Positions 41,770-50,365 of a DNA stretch of 64,000 bases are shown here, one piece after another. A program made the translations under genes and the position numbers. This DNA comes from Actinomycetota bacterium. GTDB lineage: Bacteria; Actinomycetota; Actinomycetes; Actinomycetales; Dermatophilaceae. Every line of letters starts with the position of its first letter. Within the stretch, counting starts at the first letter, position 1. The notes under the pieces are model-generated. The model did not search any database. It was not told the origin of the DNA and was given only the letters and a program-made list of their open reading frames with translations. The stretch covers positions 1-64,000 of the forward strand of contig JAIUNK010000005.1 of the NCBI GenBank assembly GCA_020161845.1. The letters are read 5' to 3'.

Positions 41770-42876
41770 ATGCATGGCGACAACAACGACAACTGGAACT
41801 GCGGCCCCGGCTGGGGTCGCGACGAGCGACGCTGGGACGACCGCCGGGGCGGCGACGCCCGCGGCCCGCGCGGCGGTGGACCGCGGCGACCCCAGGCCCC
41901 CCGCGGTGACTACCCGGGACGCGGCCCGCGCGAGGAGTTCGGCGGGCGCGGCCCGCGTGAGCGCGACCGCCGCGACCAGCAGGACCGAGGCGGCCCCTGG
42001 GGGCGTGGGGGACCGGCCGAATTCGGCGGCATCGGCGCGTTCTTCGGACCCGACGGGCCCTTCGGCGCCCACGGACCATTCGGACCCAACGGGCCGTTCG
42101 GCGCCAACGGGCCGTTCGGCGAAGAGGGTCCCTTCGGGCCCCGCGGGCCGTTCGGCGGCCCGGGCCGGGCCGGCTCCGTGGCGCCAGGGCCCGGCGAGCC
42201 CGGCGGTCCCATGGGGCCCGGCGGTCGGCGCGGACACCGCGGACACCGGGGCGGGTCGCGCGGACAGCGCGGGCGGGCTCGTCGCGGCGACGTACGGCTG
42301 GCCATCCTCGGCCTCCTCGCCGAGGGCGACCTCAACGGCTACCAGGTGATCCGGACGCTCGACGAGCGCACCGGCGGCGCCTGGCGTCCGAGCCCGGGCG
42401 CGATCTACCCGGCGCTGGCCCAACTGGAGGACGAGGGTCTCATCGTCCCCGCCGATGGCGGCGGGAAGGTCTTCACGCTCACCGACGCCGGCCGGGCCGA
42501 GGTCGAGCAGATCGGCGACCGGGCCCGCCCCTGGGAGGGTGTGGCCGAGGACGTCACGGCGGAGGCCGAGCAGGGCCTCGGCGGTACGGCGGAGCTGTGG
42601 GTCGCACTGGGCAAGCTCGGCCTGGCGACGCGCGCCGTGGGCCAGGCCGGCGATCCGGACGTGACCCGGGCCGCGACCGAGCTGCTGGAAGAGAGCCGCC
42701 GCGGCCTCTACCGGTTGCTGGCTCAGGAGCGGGCCGACGACCTGGAGGACGACGATCTCGACGACGAGGACCCGCAGGACGTCGTCGTCGGTGAGTCCGA
42801 CGATCCGCATGCTCCGGACGACGTCGTCGACGGCGAGGTCATCGACGAGGGCCGACCCGACCACCGGACCGAGTAA
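41770..42876 (+). CDS. PadR-family regulator with long GPFG-repeat N-terminal extension
   Basis: 368 residues. The winged-helix PadR domain is at about 173-245 (DVRLAILGLLAEGDLNGYQVIRTLDER, RPSPGAIYPALAQLEDEGLI, FTLTDAGRAEVE). It is preceded by about 170 disordered residues rich in Gly, Arg and Pro, including seven consecutive variants of GPFGxx (about 94-135), and followed by an acidic tail (about 320-368). Long Gly-rich leaders are seen in some actinobacterial PadR proteins; they may mediate assembly or partner binding. A good ribosome site, GAAAGGA, precedes ATG 41770. A palindromic operator around a -35 box lies upstream, implying autoregulation. Confidence 0.88.
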   Translation: MHGDNNDNWNCGPGWGRDERRWDDRRGGDARGPRGGGPRRPQAPRGDYPGRGPREEFGGRGPRERDRRDQQDRGGPWGRGGPAEFGGIGAFFGPDGPFGAHGPFGPNGPFGANGPFGEEGPFGPRGPFGGPGRAGSVAPGPGEPGGPMGPGGRRGHRGHRGGSRGQRGRARRGDVRLAILGLLAEGDLNGYQVIRTLDERTGGAWRPSPGAIYPALAQLEDEGLIVPADGGGKVFTLTDAGRAEVEQIGDRARPWEGVAEDVTAEAEQGLGGTAELWVALGKLGLATRAVGQAGDPDVTRAATELLEESRRGLYRLLAQERADDLEDDDLDDEDPQDVVVGESDDPHAPDDVVDGEVIDEGRPDHRTE

Positions 42877-42927
42877 CGTCGCCGGGCCGAGCGGCGTCGG
42901 GAGGAAGGCCACGGGGAGAACGGCTGA

Positions 42928-43003
42928 GCCGGCTGATCGCGTCGAGCCCGGCTGATCGCGTCGAGCCCGGCTGATCGCGTCGAGGCCGACTGATCGCGTC
43001 GAG
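42928..43003 (-). repeat. 19-bp tandem array attached to repeat copy C
   Basis: Four units of CCCGGCTGATCGCGTCGAG with one or two changes (42928, 42947, 42966, 42985). The last GTCGAG is shared with the edge of palindromic copy C, so in the orientation of copies A and B the array again lies on the right side. Confidence 0.9.
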
Positions 43004-43067
43004 ATTGCATCCGGCGCTGCAGGGTTGGGGTTGCTCCCACGACCCCAACCCTGCATCCATGCCTGCA
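42998..43067 (-). repeat. Palindromic intergenic repeat, family 1, copy C
   Basis: A 36-bp dyad (43019-43054) within a 70-bp core. Read on the minus strand it matches copy B at nearly every position. Located between the PadR gene and the deaminase gene. Confidence 0.9.
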
Positions 43068-43141
43068 ACCTCGGGTTTGCGATCCGGGTCGGCCGGGCCT
43101 GCGCCACCATGGGGGTGCACCCGACCCCGCTGGAGGACACC

Positions 43142-44509
43142 ATGACCGCCGACCTGTTGATCCACGATGCCCGGCTGCTGGTCACGATGGACTCCGCCCG
43201 GCGCGAGATCCCCGGCGGCTGGGTGGCGATCCGCGCCGGGATGGTCGCCGCGGTCGGTGGGGCGGGCGACCCGCCGCCGCCGGCCACGCACCGGCTGGAC
43301 GCCACCGGCTGCCTGGTCACGCCGGGGCTGGTCAACACGCATCATCACCTCTACCAGAACCTCACCCGCGCCTATCCGCCGATGACCGGAGCGCCGCTGT
43401 TCGGCTGGCTGCGCACGCTGTATCCGTTGTGGGCCGCCATCGACACCGAGGCGGTGAACGTCTCGGCCTGGGTGGGTCTGGCGGAGCTGGCCCTGTCGGG
43501 GTGTACCACCAGCACCGACCACCTCTACCTGCACCCCCGCGGCGCCGGCGACCTGTTGACCGCCGAGATCGAGGCCGCCCGGGACCTGGGCGTGCGATTC
43601 CACCCGACCCGCGGCTCGATGTCGCTGTCTGTCAAGGACGGTGGGCTGCCGCCGGACGACGTCGTCCAGGACGACGACGAGATCCTGGCCGCCTGCGAGG
43701 ACGCCGTACGGCGCCATCACGACCCCGAGCCCGGGGCGATGGTGCGGATCGCGCTCGCGCCGTGCTCGCCGTTTTCGGTGACGCGCGAGCTGATGGTTCG
43801 TACGGCGGAGCTGGCGGAACGCCTCGACGTCCGCCTGCACACCCACTTCGCGGAGAACGCCGAGGACGACGCCTACTCGCTGGAGCGGTTCGGCGCCCGG
43901 CCGTACGACTACCTGCGCGAGGTCGGCTGGGCCGGCGACCGCACCTGGGTGGCGCACTGCGTGCGACCCAACGACGAGGAGGTCCGGCGCCTCGGGGCGG
44001 CGGGGGTGGGCGTCGCGCACTGTCCATCGAGCAACCTCATCCTGGCCTCGGGCATCGCGCCGGTGGCCGACCTGGTCGCGGCGGGCTGCCCGGTCGGACT
44101 GGGGGTCGACGGTTCGTCGTCGGCCGATGCCGGCAGCCTGTGGCTGGAGGCCCGCGAGGCGCTGCTGCTGGCCAAGCTGCGCGGTGGCGCCGACAGCGTC
44201 GATGCGCGGTTCGTGCTGGAGCGGGCCACCCGGGGTGGCGCCGGGTGTCTGGGGCGCGTCGGGGAGATCGGCGAGGTCAGCGTCGGGGCCTGCGGCGACC
44301 TGGCCGTCTGGGATCTGAGCGGTCCGACCTTCGCCGGCGCCCTCGCCGACCCGGTCGAGGCGTGGCTGCGGTGCGGTCCGGTCGCCGCACGGGACACCGT
44401 GGTGGCCGGACGCCACGTCGTACGGTCGGGGCAGCTCGTCTCGTCGCGGCTGGCCGACTACCTCACGGCGCACGACCGCATCGCCCGCCGCATCCAACGC
44501 CTGGCGTGA
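43142..44509 (+). CDS. 8-oxoguanine deaminase (amidohydrolase superfamily)
   Basis: 455 residues. Metal-dependent amidohydrolase: NTHHHLYQNLTRAYPP (about 65-80) gives the first two metal histidines in the form typical of 8-oxoguanine deaminases, HTHFAENAEDD (about 238-248) gives the third His and the catalytic Glu region, and GLGVDGSSSAD (about 319-329) supplies the metal Asp. The enzyme converts 8-oxoguanine to urate, clearing oxidised guanine. ATZ/TRZ relatives are the alternative. Alone in its direction between the PadR gene and a TetR gene. Confidence 0.85.
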   Translation: MTADLLIHDARLLVTMDSARREIPGGWVAIRAGMVAAVGGAGDPPPPATHRLDATGCLVTPGLVNTHHHLYQNLTRAYPPMTGAPLFGWLRTLYPLWAAIDTEAVNVSAWVGLAELALSGCTTSTDHLYLHPRGAGDLLTAEIEAARDLGVRFHPTRGSMSLSVKDGGLPPDDVVQDDDEILAACEDAVRRHHDPEPGAMVRIALAPCSPFSVTRELMVRTAELAERLDVRLHTHFAENAEDDAYSLERFGARPYDYLREVGWAGDRTWVAHCVRPNDEEVRRLGAAGVGVAHCPSSNLILASGIAPVADLVAAGCPVGLGVDGSSSADAGSLWLEAREALLLAKLRGGADSVDARFVLERATRGGAGCLGRVGEIGEVSVGACGDLAVWDLSGPTFAGALADPVEAWLRCGPVAARDTVVAGRHVVRSGQLVSSRLADYLTAHDRIARRIQRLA

Positions 44510-44607
44510 GCGTTGCGGCGCCGGCCCTCGGGTCGCTCTCAGGAGGTTCGCTCGACCCCGCCTGCCGGCCGGCGAGCGTGGTGCGGCGCAACACCATTCA
44601 TCGCCCC

Positions 44608-44619
44608 GACCAAACGGTC
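44608..44619. promoter_or_regulatory. Possible TetR operator GACC-AAAC-GGTC
   Basis: A short inverted repeat 48 bases before the TetR-family start codon, of the GACCNNNNGGTC type often bound by TetR regulators. The arms are only four bases, so chance is possible. Confidence 0.3.
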
Positions 44620-44666
44620 AGAGCGCGGCCCGCCGAGGCGTCCCCGGAGCTGAAACAATCGCACGC

Positions 44667-45299
44667 ATGACCAAGATCGCCAGCACCGCGGCACCGGGTT
44701 CGGCGCGCCGGAGGCGGCCCGGCTATGACGGGGAGTCGATCCTGGCGGTGGCGGTCGAGGTCTTCAACCGGCACGGCTATGAGGGCACGTCGATGGGGCT
44801 GCTCGCGGAGTACCTCGGGATCTCCAAGGCCGGCATCTACTACCACGTGCCCAGCAAGGAGGATCTGCTGCAGCGGGCGTGCGACCGGGCCCTGCGGGCG
44901 CTGGAGTCGGCGCTGGAGGAGGAGCAGGCGCCGGGGTTGACGGCGCGGCAGCGGCTGGAGGGCATGGTGCGGCACGCGGTGCTGGTGCTCGACGAGGAGC
45001 TGCCCTACGTCACGCTGCTGCTACGGGTGCGCGGCAACACCGAGGTGGAGCGGGCCGCGTTGGAGCGACGGCGGGCCTTCGACCAGCGGTTCTCCGCTCT
45101 GGTGGAGGACGCCTGCGCCGAGGGTGCGCTGCGCGCGGACATCGACGCGAGGACCATCACGCGCTTCATCTACGGCACCATCAACTCGCTGGTGGAGTGG
45201 TATCGCCCCGGTGGACCGATCGCCGCGCGGGCCCTCGCGGACAGCCTGGTCACCGTGCTCTTCCACGGCCTGGACGCGCCGGCGCCCCCCACCGCCTGA
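44667..45299 (+). CDS. TetR/AcrR-family transcriptional regulator
   Basis: 210 residues. Helix-turn-helix about 22-68 (ILAVAVEVFNRHGYEGTSMGLLAEYLGISKAGIYYHVPSKEDL pattern), then an all-helical ligand-binding domain of the TetR_C type with EVERAALERRRAFDQRFSALVEDA and FIYGTINSLVEWYRPGG, the latter common in regulators of fatty-acid or phenylacetate catabolism. Ligand and targets are unknown; no catabolic operon is adjacent. Confidence 0.88.
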   Translation: MTKIASTAAPGSARRRRPGYDGESILAVAVEVFNRHGYEGTSMGLLAEYLGISKAGIYYHVPSKEDLLQRACDRALRALESALEEEQAPGLTARQRLEGMVRHAVLVLDEELPYVTLLLRVRGNTEVERAALERRRAFDQRFSALVEDACAEGALRADIDARTITRFIYGTINSLVEWYRPGGPIAARALADSLVTVLFHGLDAPAPPTA

Positions 45300-45357
45300 G
45301 CTGGCAGCGGCGGCGAGTGGCACACCCGGCTGTGGGGGCCGCCGGCCGAGGGCGGGG

Positions 45358-46314
45358 TCAGCGCCGGCCGGCCACCGGCTGCACGGTCCAGGACTCGGTC
45401 TCGTCGTCGTAGTAGGCCGCACCGGGCGGGAGCACCCGCTCGATCGAACCGCGCGCCGCCAGCAACCCCATCGTGAACACGATGGCCACGGCAGTCAGCG
45501 AATAGACCGCGGCGCCGAGCATGCTGATCCGTTGTCCCCCCATCGCGAGACCCACGGCGAGTTCGAGGACCCACAACGCGACCAGCGCGGCGGCCACCGG
45601 ACGCAGGTCGGGGCGGCCCCAGGCCGCGTGCGCGGCCGCGACGATCAGGCCCGTCGCCAGGACGGCGAGTCCGATCCGGACCCACTGCAGCGCCGGCGCC
45701 TGATCGGAGTCGATGATCCGCCAGATCGGCCATCCCATGCACCGGGTGTAGGAACCGGGGCCGGCCGTGAGGATGCCCAGGACGTGCATGAAGATCAGCG
45801 TGCCCACCCCGCTCCAGGCCAGCCGGGAGACGCGGCTGGGTGCGTGCGCGTACGGCGTACGGGAGAGCGCGACCGCCGCCGTCGTGATCGCGACCATGGC
45901 GACGAGGGACAGCCCCAGATCAAGCACCCCGAGGGCCGGCGGCAGGCCGTAGAGCACCACCTGGCGGCCGAATACGGCTGCGGCGAACGCGCCGAGCAGG
46001 GCAAGCCAGGGCAGGTAGCGGACCAGCCGCTCCGCGCGCGGCCGGCGCAGCGCCAGGACCGCCGAGGCCAGCAGTAGCGGACCGGTGGTCACCGAGACCA
46101 CCCGGTGGACGAATTCGATGACCGGGTTGACGTCCGGATGCGGCTGGATCTGGCCCACGTAACAGCCCGGCCAGGTGGGGCAGGCCATCCCCGATTCCGT
46201 GGCGCAGACCAAGGAACCCATCGCGACGGCGCCCAGCGTGAAGATCATGGCGAGTCGGAACACGGTGGCCGTCGCGCCCGGCGCGGGGGTCGGTCCGGAC
46301 GACAGATTGCTCAT
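45358..46314 (-). CDS. ctaA: Haem A synthase (CtaA/COX15 family)
   Basis: 318 residues, eight membrane helices in two four-helix halves. The first half has the extracellular cysteine pair C45/C51 (CPTWPGC) and EFVHR (E67, H70); the second half has the paired haem ligand region LIFMHVLGILTAGPGS. The enzyme oxidises the haem O methyl group to give haem A for aa3 cytochrome oxidase. It is alone here, without ctaB or oxidase subunits. ATG 46314 with a CAGGAG ribosome site. Confidence 0.88.
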   Translation of the reverse strand: MSNLSSGPTPAPGATATVFRLAMIFTLGAVAMGSLVCATESGMACPTWPGCYVGQIQPHPDVNPVIEFVHRVVSVTTGPLLLASAVLALRRPRAERLVRYLPWLALLGAFAAAVFGRQVVLYGLPPALGVLDLGLSLVAMVAITTAAVALSRTPYAHAPSRVSRLAWSGVGTLIFMHVLGILTAGPGSYTRCMGWPIWRIIDSDQAPALQWVRIGLAVLATGLIVAAAHAAWGRPDLRPVAAALVALWVLELAVGLAMGGQRISMLGAAVYSLTAVAIVFTMGLLAARGSIERVLPPGAAYYDDETESWTVQPVAGRR

Positions 46315-46434
46315 CGGGTGCTCCTGGGACGAGGGGATCGGTGCACTTGGGCCGACGCTAGGACCGACATCGGCGGTGACTAGTGACTAAGGGCCTTGGT
46401 GAAGCCGACAATCGCCGGGCGGTTATCCGTGGGT

Positions 46435-47130
46435 TCAGTCGCCGGGGCGGTCAACCGGTGGCTCGGCCTGACTGCGGGCCGCCGCGCCGGCCGCGAACCA
46501 GGTCCAGGGGCGCAGCGGCGCGGTTGGCGCGGCGTAGCCGCGGTGGAGTGGGGCGGGGTCGAAGCCCGCCGCGCGCAGCAGGGCGGGGATGTCCCGGTCC
46601 AGGTGGCAGCCGCCGGCCAGGCGACCCCAGGTCGGCTGGATGCGCCGCTGCACCGCGGCCACCCGGGGCGAGGGGGCCAGCCCGTGTTCGGCCAGGTGGA
46701 GCCGGCCGCCGGGGGCCAGCAGGCGGCCGGCCTGGGCGAGGGCCGCCGCCGGGTCGGGGATCGAGCACAGCGACCAGGTGCTGACCACCGCGTCGGCGGC
46801 GTGGTCGGGGAGGTCGACCGACTGCGCGTCGAGCCCCACCCGGCGTACGGCGTCCTGCGGGTCCTGCCCGCGGGCCGCGGCGAACGCGTCGATCCGTCCC
46901 GATTGGAAGGCCGCGTCCCAGGCCTCGTCGTCGGGCTCGACGGCGAGAACCGTGTGAACTTGGGGTGGGTAGTGCGGCAGGTTCAGCCCCGACCCGAAGC
47001 CGAACTCGACGACCGTGCCGTGGGTGGCGCGGGTCGCCAGGCGGCGCCATCGGCCGACGAATCGGTCGGACAGGACGACGTCGACGGCGCGGGGTAGATG
47101 GGGCAGGTGGGGCAGATAGGGCCAGGCCAT
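46435..47130 (-). CDS. Class I SAM-dependent methyltransferase
   Basis: 231 residues. Motif I VVEFGFGSGLNL (about 40-51), acidic LAVEPDD loop (about 62), post-motif VSTWSLCSIPDPAAAL (about 113-128) and RLLAPGGRLHLAEHG (about 133-147). It resembles the small phospholipid/thiol-type methyltransferases of actinobacteria; substrate unknown. ATG 47130 is preceded by TACCGT at exactly six bases, so probably leaderless. Confidence 0.85.
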   Translation of the reverse strand: MAWPYLPHLPHLPRAVDVVLSDRFVGRWRRLATRATHGTVVEFGFGSGLNLPHYPPQVHTVLAVEPDDEAWDAAFQSGRIDAFAAARGQDPQDAVRRVGLDAQSVDLPDHAADAVVSTWSLCSIPDPAAALAQAGRLLAPGGRLHLAEHGLAPSPRVAAVQRRIQPTWGRLAGGCHLDRDIPALLRAAGFDPAPLHRGYAAPTAPLRPWTWFAAGAAARSQAEPPVDRPGD

Positions 47131-47136
47131 GGCCTC

Positions 47137-47142
47137 ACGGTA
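47137..47142 (-). promoter_or_regulatory. Leaderless -10 of the methyltransferase gene
   Basis: TACCGT, six bases, ATG. Confidence 0.45.
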
Positions 47143-47220
47143 GGGCCCGGGCAACCTGCGGGGGTCGTAGGAGGCGGTGCGGTGATCTCTTTCGGCGCTG
47201 CCGCCCGGCCCGGCGTACCT

Positions 47221-47280
47221 GCGGGGCAACGCGCGGCAACGCGCGGCAACGCGCGGCGACCCCCGGCAACTAGCGGCAAC
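47221..47280. repeat. 10-bp tandem array
   Basis: Six units of GCGCGGCAAC, three perfect and three with one to three changes, ending where the family 2 palindrome begins. Confidence 0.9.
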
Positions 47281-47282
47281 CA

Positions 47283-47356
47283 CGACCGTTCGCGACCTGC
47301 CCTTTTGGCACCATGGTGCTATCGGTGCAGGTGATGAACGGTCGACCTGTGGATAA
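47283..47356 (-). repeat. Palindromic repeat, family 2, copy 1, with DnaA-box-like sequence
   Basis: Shares 27 identical bases, 47294-47320, with copy 2 at 61938-61964, centred on GGCACCATGGTGC. Outer arms GACCGTTC / GAACGGTC are also shared. The right arm is eroded. Its minus-strand edge carries TTATCCACA (47348-47356), a perfect DnaA-box consensus. Confidence 0.8.
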
Positions 47357-47384
47357 GTGCCTTGGTAGCTGGATCAATGCCGTG

Positions 47385-47481
47385 GGGGCGGCTTGGGCGC
47401 ACGGCTCTGGGGCGGCTTGGGCGGACGGCTCTGGGGCGGCTTGGGCGGACGGCTCTGCGGGCGGCTTGGGCGCGCGGCTGT
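47385..47481. repeat. 24-bp tandem array
   Basis: Four units, the first three exactly 24 bases, each with GGGGCGGCTTGGGCG then ACGGCTCT. The unit is a multiple of three, but I do not think it is translated. Confidence 0.85.
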
Positions 47482-47540
47482 GGGGAGTGATTGCTCCCGG
47501 ATTCGGTACGAAAGTCTCCCCGGAGTGGATCGGGCGGCCG

Positions 47541-48833
47541 CTACATGAGGGCGTCGGTGAGCGCCTCGCGGTCGAGCTCGACTCCAACGGCCTGGGCCGC
47601 GGCCGCGCAGGCGCCGACGACCGGCAGGGGCGCGAAGACGCAGCCCCGGTGGGCCGCCTCCACGCGGGCCCGCAACGGTCCGGACGCCAGCAGGCCACCG
47701 GCGAAGACGATGTCGCCCCCGCCGCCACGCCCGTCGGCGCCCCCTACCCCACCGCGGACCGCCGCGAGCGTGGCCAAGAGGGCCCCACCGGCCTCCTCCA
47801 CGAGCCGCCCGGCGACGGCATCGGTCTTGGCCGCGTTGAGGGCGATGCCGGCGAACCGGGCCCAGTCCGCGGGGGCCAATGGGTCGACCACCCGCACGAG
47901 GTCCTGGGCGTCGACGTCGAGGCGCGGTGGCAGCTCGGGGCCCGACGAGGCAGTGCTGCTGTTCTCGGCCGGGTCCGGCGTATCGGCCTGTTCCGGCGCG
48001 TCGGGGCTGAAACGGCTGTCCTCAAGCGGATCGGGAAGCGGCTCGTCAAGCGAGGCTGGAAGCGGGTCCTCGTGCGGGTCCGCATGCGGGTCTGCGACCG
48101 GGTCCGGCGCGATGGCGTCCCTCGGCTCCGGCCGCGGGTAGGCAGCCGAGGCCGCCGTCCGGGCGCTGGTCAGCGACACCATGGCCAGGACGTGCGGCGT
48201 CATGGCCGTGGGCGGACCGTTGCGGTCCAGATCCGCGGCCACCGCGCGCAGGACGCGACGCCCCAGCCAGACCCCCGAACCTGTATCGCCCAGGAGCCAG
48301 CCCAGGCCATCCCGTCGCGAGGTCTGGCGCCAGTCGCGGTACGTCGCGGCCACCGCGCCGGTCCCGGCGAGCAGCAGCGCACCGTCCGGCCCCGGCGCCG
48401 CGGACCGGTAGGCGATGTCCAGATCCGTGAGCAGGCGCGCCCGTCCGTCGGCGCCGTCCAGGTCGCCGGTGCCGGCCGCCTGGAGCGCGTCCCCCAACGA
48501 CGCGTCTCCCAGCCGCGCGTCACCCAGCGTCGCGTCCCCCGCGGCCGAGCGCAGCGCGCGTCGTACCAGGTCGGCGACGTCCGCGTGCCGGACCCGGCCG
48601 GCGCCCGCGACGCCCAGGCAGACCGCCTCGAGCCGGCCACCGTCGGCGGTGTCCGACGCGGCGGCACCGCCCAACGCGGTCCGAACGGCCCCAGCGATGC
48701 TCGCCGCCGCGTCACCCGGCGAGGACCGCAGGTTGCCGCCCCTGCTGGAACCGCGGCCGAGCACTCGCCCGTCCGGCGTGCAGGCCACGGCGCGAACCGA
48801 CGTGCCGCCGACGTCTACCCCCAGCAGCACCAT
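47541..48833 (-). CDS. BadF/BadG-type sugar kinase (N-acetylglucosamine/MurNAc kinase-like)
   Basis: 430 residues. ASKHA fold: phosphate-1 motif LGVDVGGTSVRAVAC (3-17), adenosine/phosphate-2 LLAGTGAVAATY (about 157-168) with WLLGDTGSGVWLG (about 183-195) and GGDIVFAGGLLASGP near 375. This family contains GlcNAc kinases and the MurNAc/GlcNAc kinase MurK. Its divergent position to a GlcNAc-MurNAc import and recycling operon fits that role. A roughly 75-residue acidic, proline-rich insertion (about 228-302), absent from typical members, probably forms a surface loop. Strong ribosome site GGAGG before ATG 48833. Confidence 0.82.
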   Translation of the reverse strand: MVLLGVDVGGTSVRAVACTPDGRVLGRGSSRGGNLRSSPGDAAASIAGAVRTALGGAAASDTADGGRLEAVCLGVAGAGRVRHADVADLVRRALRSAAGDATLGDARLGDASLGDALQAAGTGDLDGADGRARLLTDLDIAYRSAAPGPDGALLLAGTGAVAATYRDWRQTSRRDGLGWLLGDTGSGVWLGRRVLRAVAADLDRNGPPTAMTPHVLAMVSLTSARTAASAAYPRPEPRDAIAPDPVADPHADPHEDPLPASLDEPLPDPLEDSRFSPDAPEQADTPDPAENSSTASSGPELPPRLDVDAQDLVRVVDPLAPADWARFAGIALNAAKTDAVAGRLVEEAGGALLATLAAVRGGVGGADGRGGGGDIVFAGGLLASGPLRARVEAAHRGCVFAPLPVVGACAAAAQAVGVELDREALTDALM

Positions 48834-48949
48834 GCCGACCTCCAGAATCTGTGTCCCGCAACGGGTTCCGTGAATCGTGACATAGGCCACTCTCGTCCGG
48901 CCAACCCGGGTACGGCGCGGCGGGGGTGTCCCTGTGCCGCTGGTGGTGA

Positions 48950-48983
48950 TAAGTTCCATCCTCAACCGGAGATCTGAAACTTA
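48950..48983. promoter_or_regulatory. Inverted repeat TAAGTT-N22-AACTTA in the kinase/transporter divergent promoter
   Basis: The only AT-rich symmetric element in the 188-base divergent region. It is a candidate site for the RpiR regulator encoded at the end of the operon. Arms are six bases and widely spaced, so support is weak. Confidence 0.25.
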
Positions 48984-49021
48984 GTGTCACACCGGTCCGG
49001 GGTACTCGACGAGGAGGACTA

Positions 49022-50365
49022 ATGGGCAATCGGCGAAGCGACGGTCACCGCATGGCGGCGAACCGCAAGGGCGTCGCGGCGGGGCTCGCGACCGGGGTGC
49101 TGGTCGCCTCGATGGCCGCGTGCGGCAACTCCGGCGGCGGCTCGACCGCGACCGGCGGCGGGGGTACGGCGGCCGGGGCGGGCAAGAAGCTCACCGTCTG
49201 GATCATGGAGGGCACCAACCCCGACTCCAGCGCCTATTTCGACAAGGTCAAGAAGGCGTTCAAGGACAAGACCCAGGCCGACCTCGACGTACAGATGGTT
49301 CCGTGGACCGCCGCCAAGGACAAGTTCACGACCTCGATCGCCGGCAACACGACCCCGGATGTCGCCGAGGTCGGCACCACCTGGACCCCGGAGTTCGCCG
49401 ACGCGGGCGCGCTGGCCGATCTCACCGCCAAGGTCAAGGCCGCGAACCTCGACGGCGACCTCGTCGCGGGCCTCAAGGACGCCGGGACCGTCGACGGCAA
49501 GCTCTATGGGATGCCCTGGTACGCCGGGATCCGCAGCTTCCTCTACAACAAGGACATCTTCGCCAAGGCCGGCATCACCACGCCGCCCGCCACCTGGGCC
49601 GAACTCAAGGACGCGGTCGCCAAGATCAAGAAGGCCGACCCGGCGGTCACGCCGTTCTTCATCCCCGGCAACAGCGAGTTCACCGCGACGCCGTTCATCT
49701 GGGGGGCCGGCGGCGAGACCGCCGCCAAAGAGGGCGACAAGTGGGTCAGCAAGATCGACGACGCCAAGGCGGTCGAAGGCATCCAGTTCGTCGCCGACCT
49801 GGCCCTCAAGGACGGCGCCAGCACGCCGGCCGCCGCGACCGGCACCGAGAAGGACGCCCTCACGGCGTACGGCAAGGGCAACGTCGGCATGATCGTCTCC
49901 GGTTCCTGGACGCCGAGCACCCTGGCCAAGCAGGCCCCGGACGTCGCCAAGAAGACCGGTGCCTTCGTCTTCCCGGGCAAGGACGGGATGGCCCCGTCGT
50001 TCACCGGCGGCAGCCACCTGGCCGTCTTCGAGAAGTCGCCGAACAAGGACCTGGCGTTCGAGCTGGTCAAGCTGATGACCACCGGTGACCTGGCCAAGGA
50101 GTGGGGCAAGCAGTCCAACTACTTCCCCGGCCAGAAGAGCCTGCTGGACGAGCAACTGAAGTCCGGGGATGAGCTGACCAAGGTCTTCGCCAAGCAGTTC
50201 ACGCAGGGCGGCAAGACCGTGCCGGTGACCCCGTTGTGGGGCAAGGTGCAGGCCAAGAAGGTCATCCCGACGATGACGCAGGCCGTCTTGTCCGGCAAGG
50301 CCGATGCCAAGGCCGGCGCGCAGACCGCGGCCAAGGACATGAACGACGTCTTCGCCGGGAAGTGA
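49022..50365 (+). CDS. ABC transporter sugar-binding lipoprotein (family 1, amino-sugar type)
   Basis: 447 residues. Signal peptide with a lipobox-like MAAC (Cys34), Gly/Ser/Thr spacer, then a full carbohydrate-binding SBP_bac_1 fold (about 56-440). It captures the saccharide outside the cell and delivers it to the two permeases that follow. Family members of this type bind chitobiose, GlcNAc or similar; muropeptide sugar is inferred from the downstream genes. Strong AGGAGG site five bases before ATG 49022 decides the start against ATG 49052. First gene of the recycling operon; its stop overlaps the next start. Confidence 0.9.
   Translation: MGNRRSDGHRMAANRKGVAAGLATGVLVASMAACGNSGGGSTATGGGGTAAGAGKKLTVWIMEGTNPDSSAYFDKVKKAFKDKTQADLDVQMVPWTAAKDKFTTSIAGNTTPDVAEVGTTWTPEFADAGALADLTAKVKAANLDGDLVAGLKDAGTVDGKLYGMPWYAGIRSFLYNKDIFAKAGITTPPATWAELKDAVAKIKKADPAVTPFFIPGNSEFTATPFIWGAGGETAAKEGDKWVSKIDDAKAVEGIQFVADLALKDGASTPAAATGTEKDALTAYGKGNVGMIVSGSWTPSTLAKQAPDVAKKTGAFVFPGKDGMAPSFTGGSHLAVFEKSPNKDLAFELVKLMTTGDLAKEWGKQSNYFPGQKSLLDEQLKSGDELTKVFAKQFTQGGKTVPVTPLWGKVQAKKVIPTMTQAVLSGKADAKAGAQTAAKDMNDVFAGK

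Larger units (their letters stand above)
47131..47540. other. 410-bp intergenic region packed with three repeat types
   Basis: Holds a 10-base array (47221-47280), a copy of palindromic family 2 with a DnaA-box-like site (47283-47356) and a 24-base array (47385-47481). No gene is supported; frames crossing the 24-base array are repeat artefacts. Confidence 0.6.

Noticed and set aside
47313-48977. Long plus-strand frame opposite the sugar kinase
   Set aside because: Lacks any domain, contains the 24-base repeat array, and the minus-strand kinase has clear ATPase motifs.
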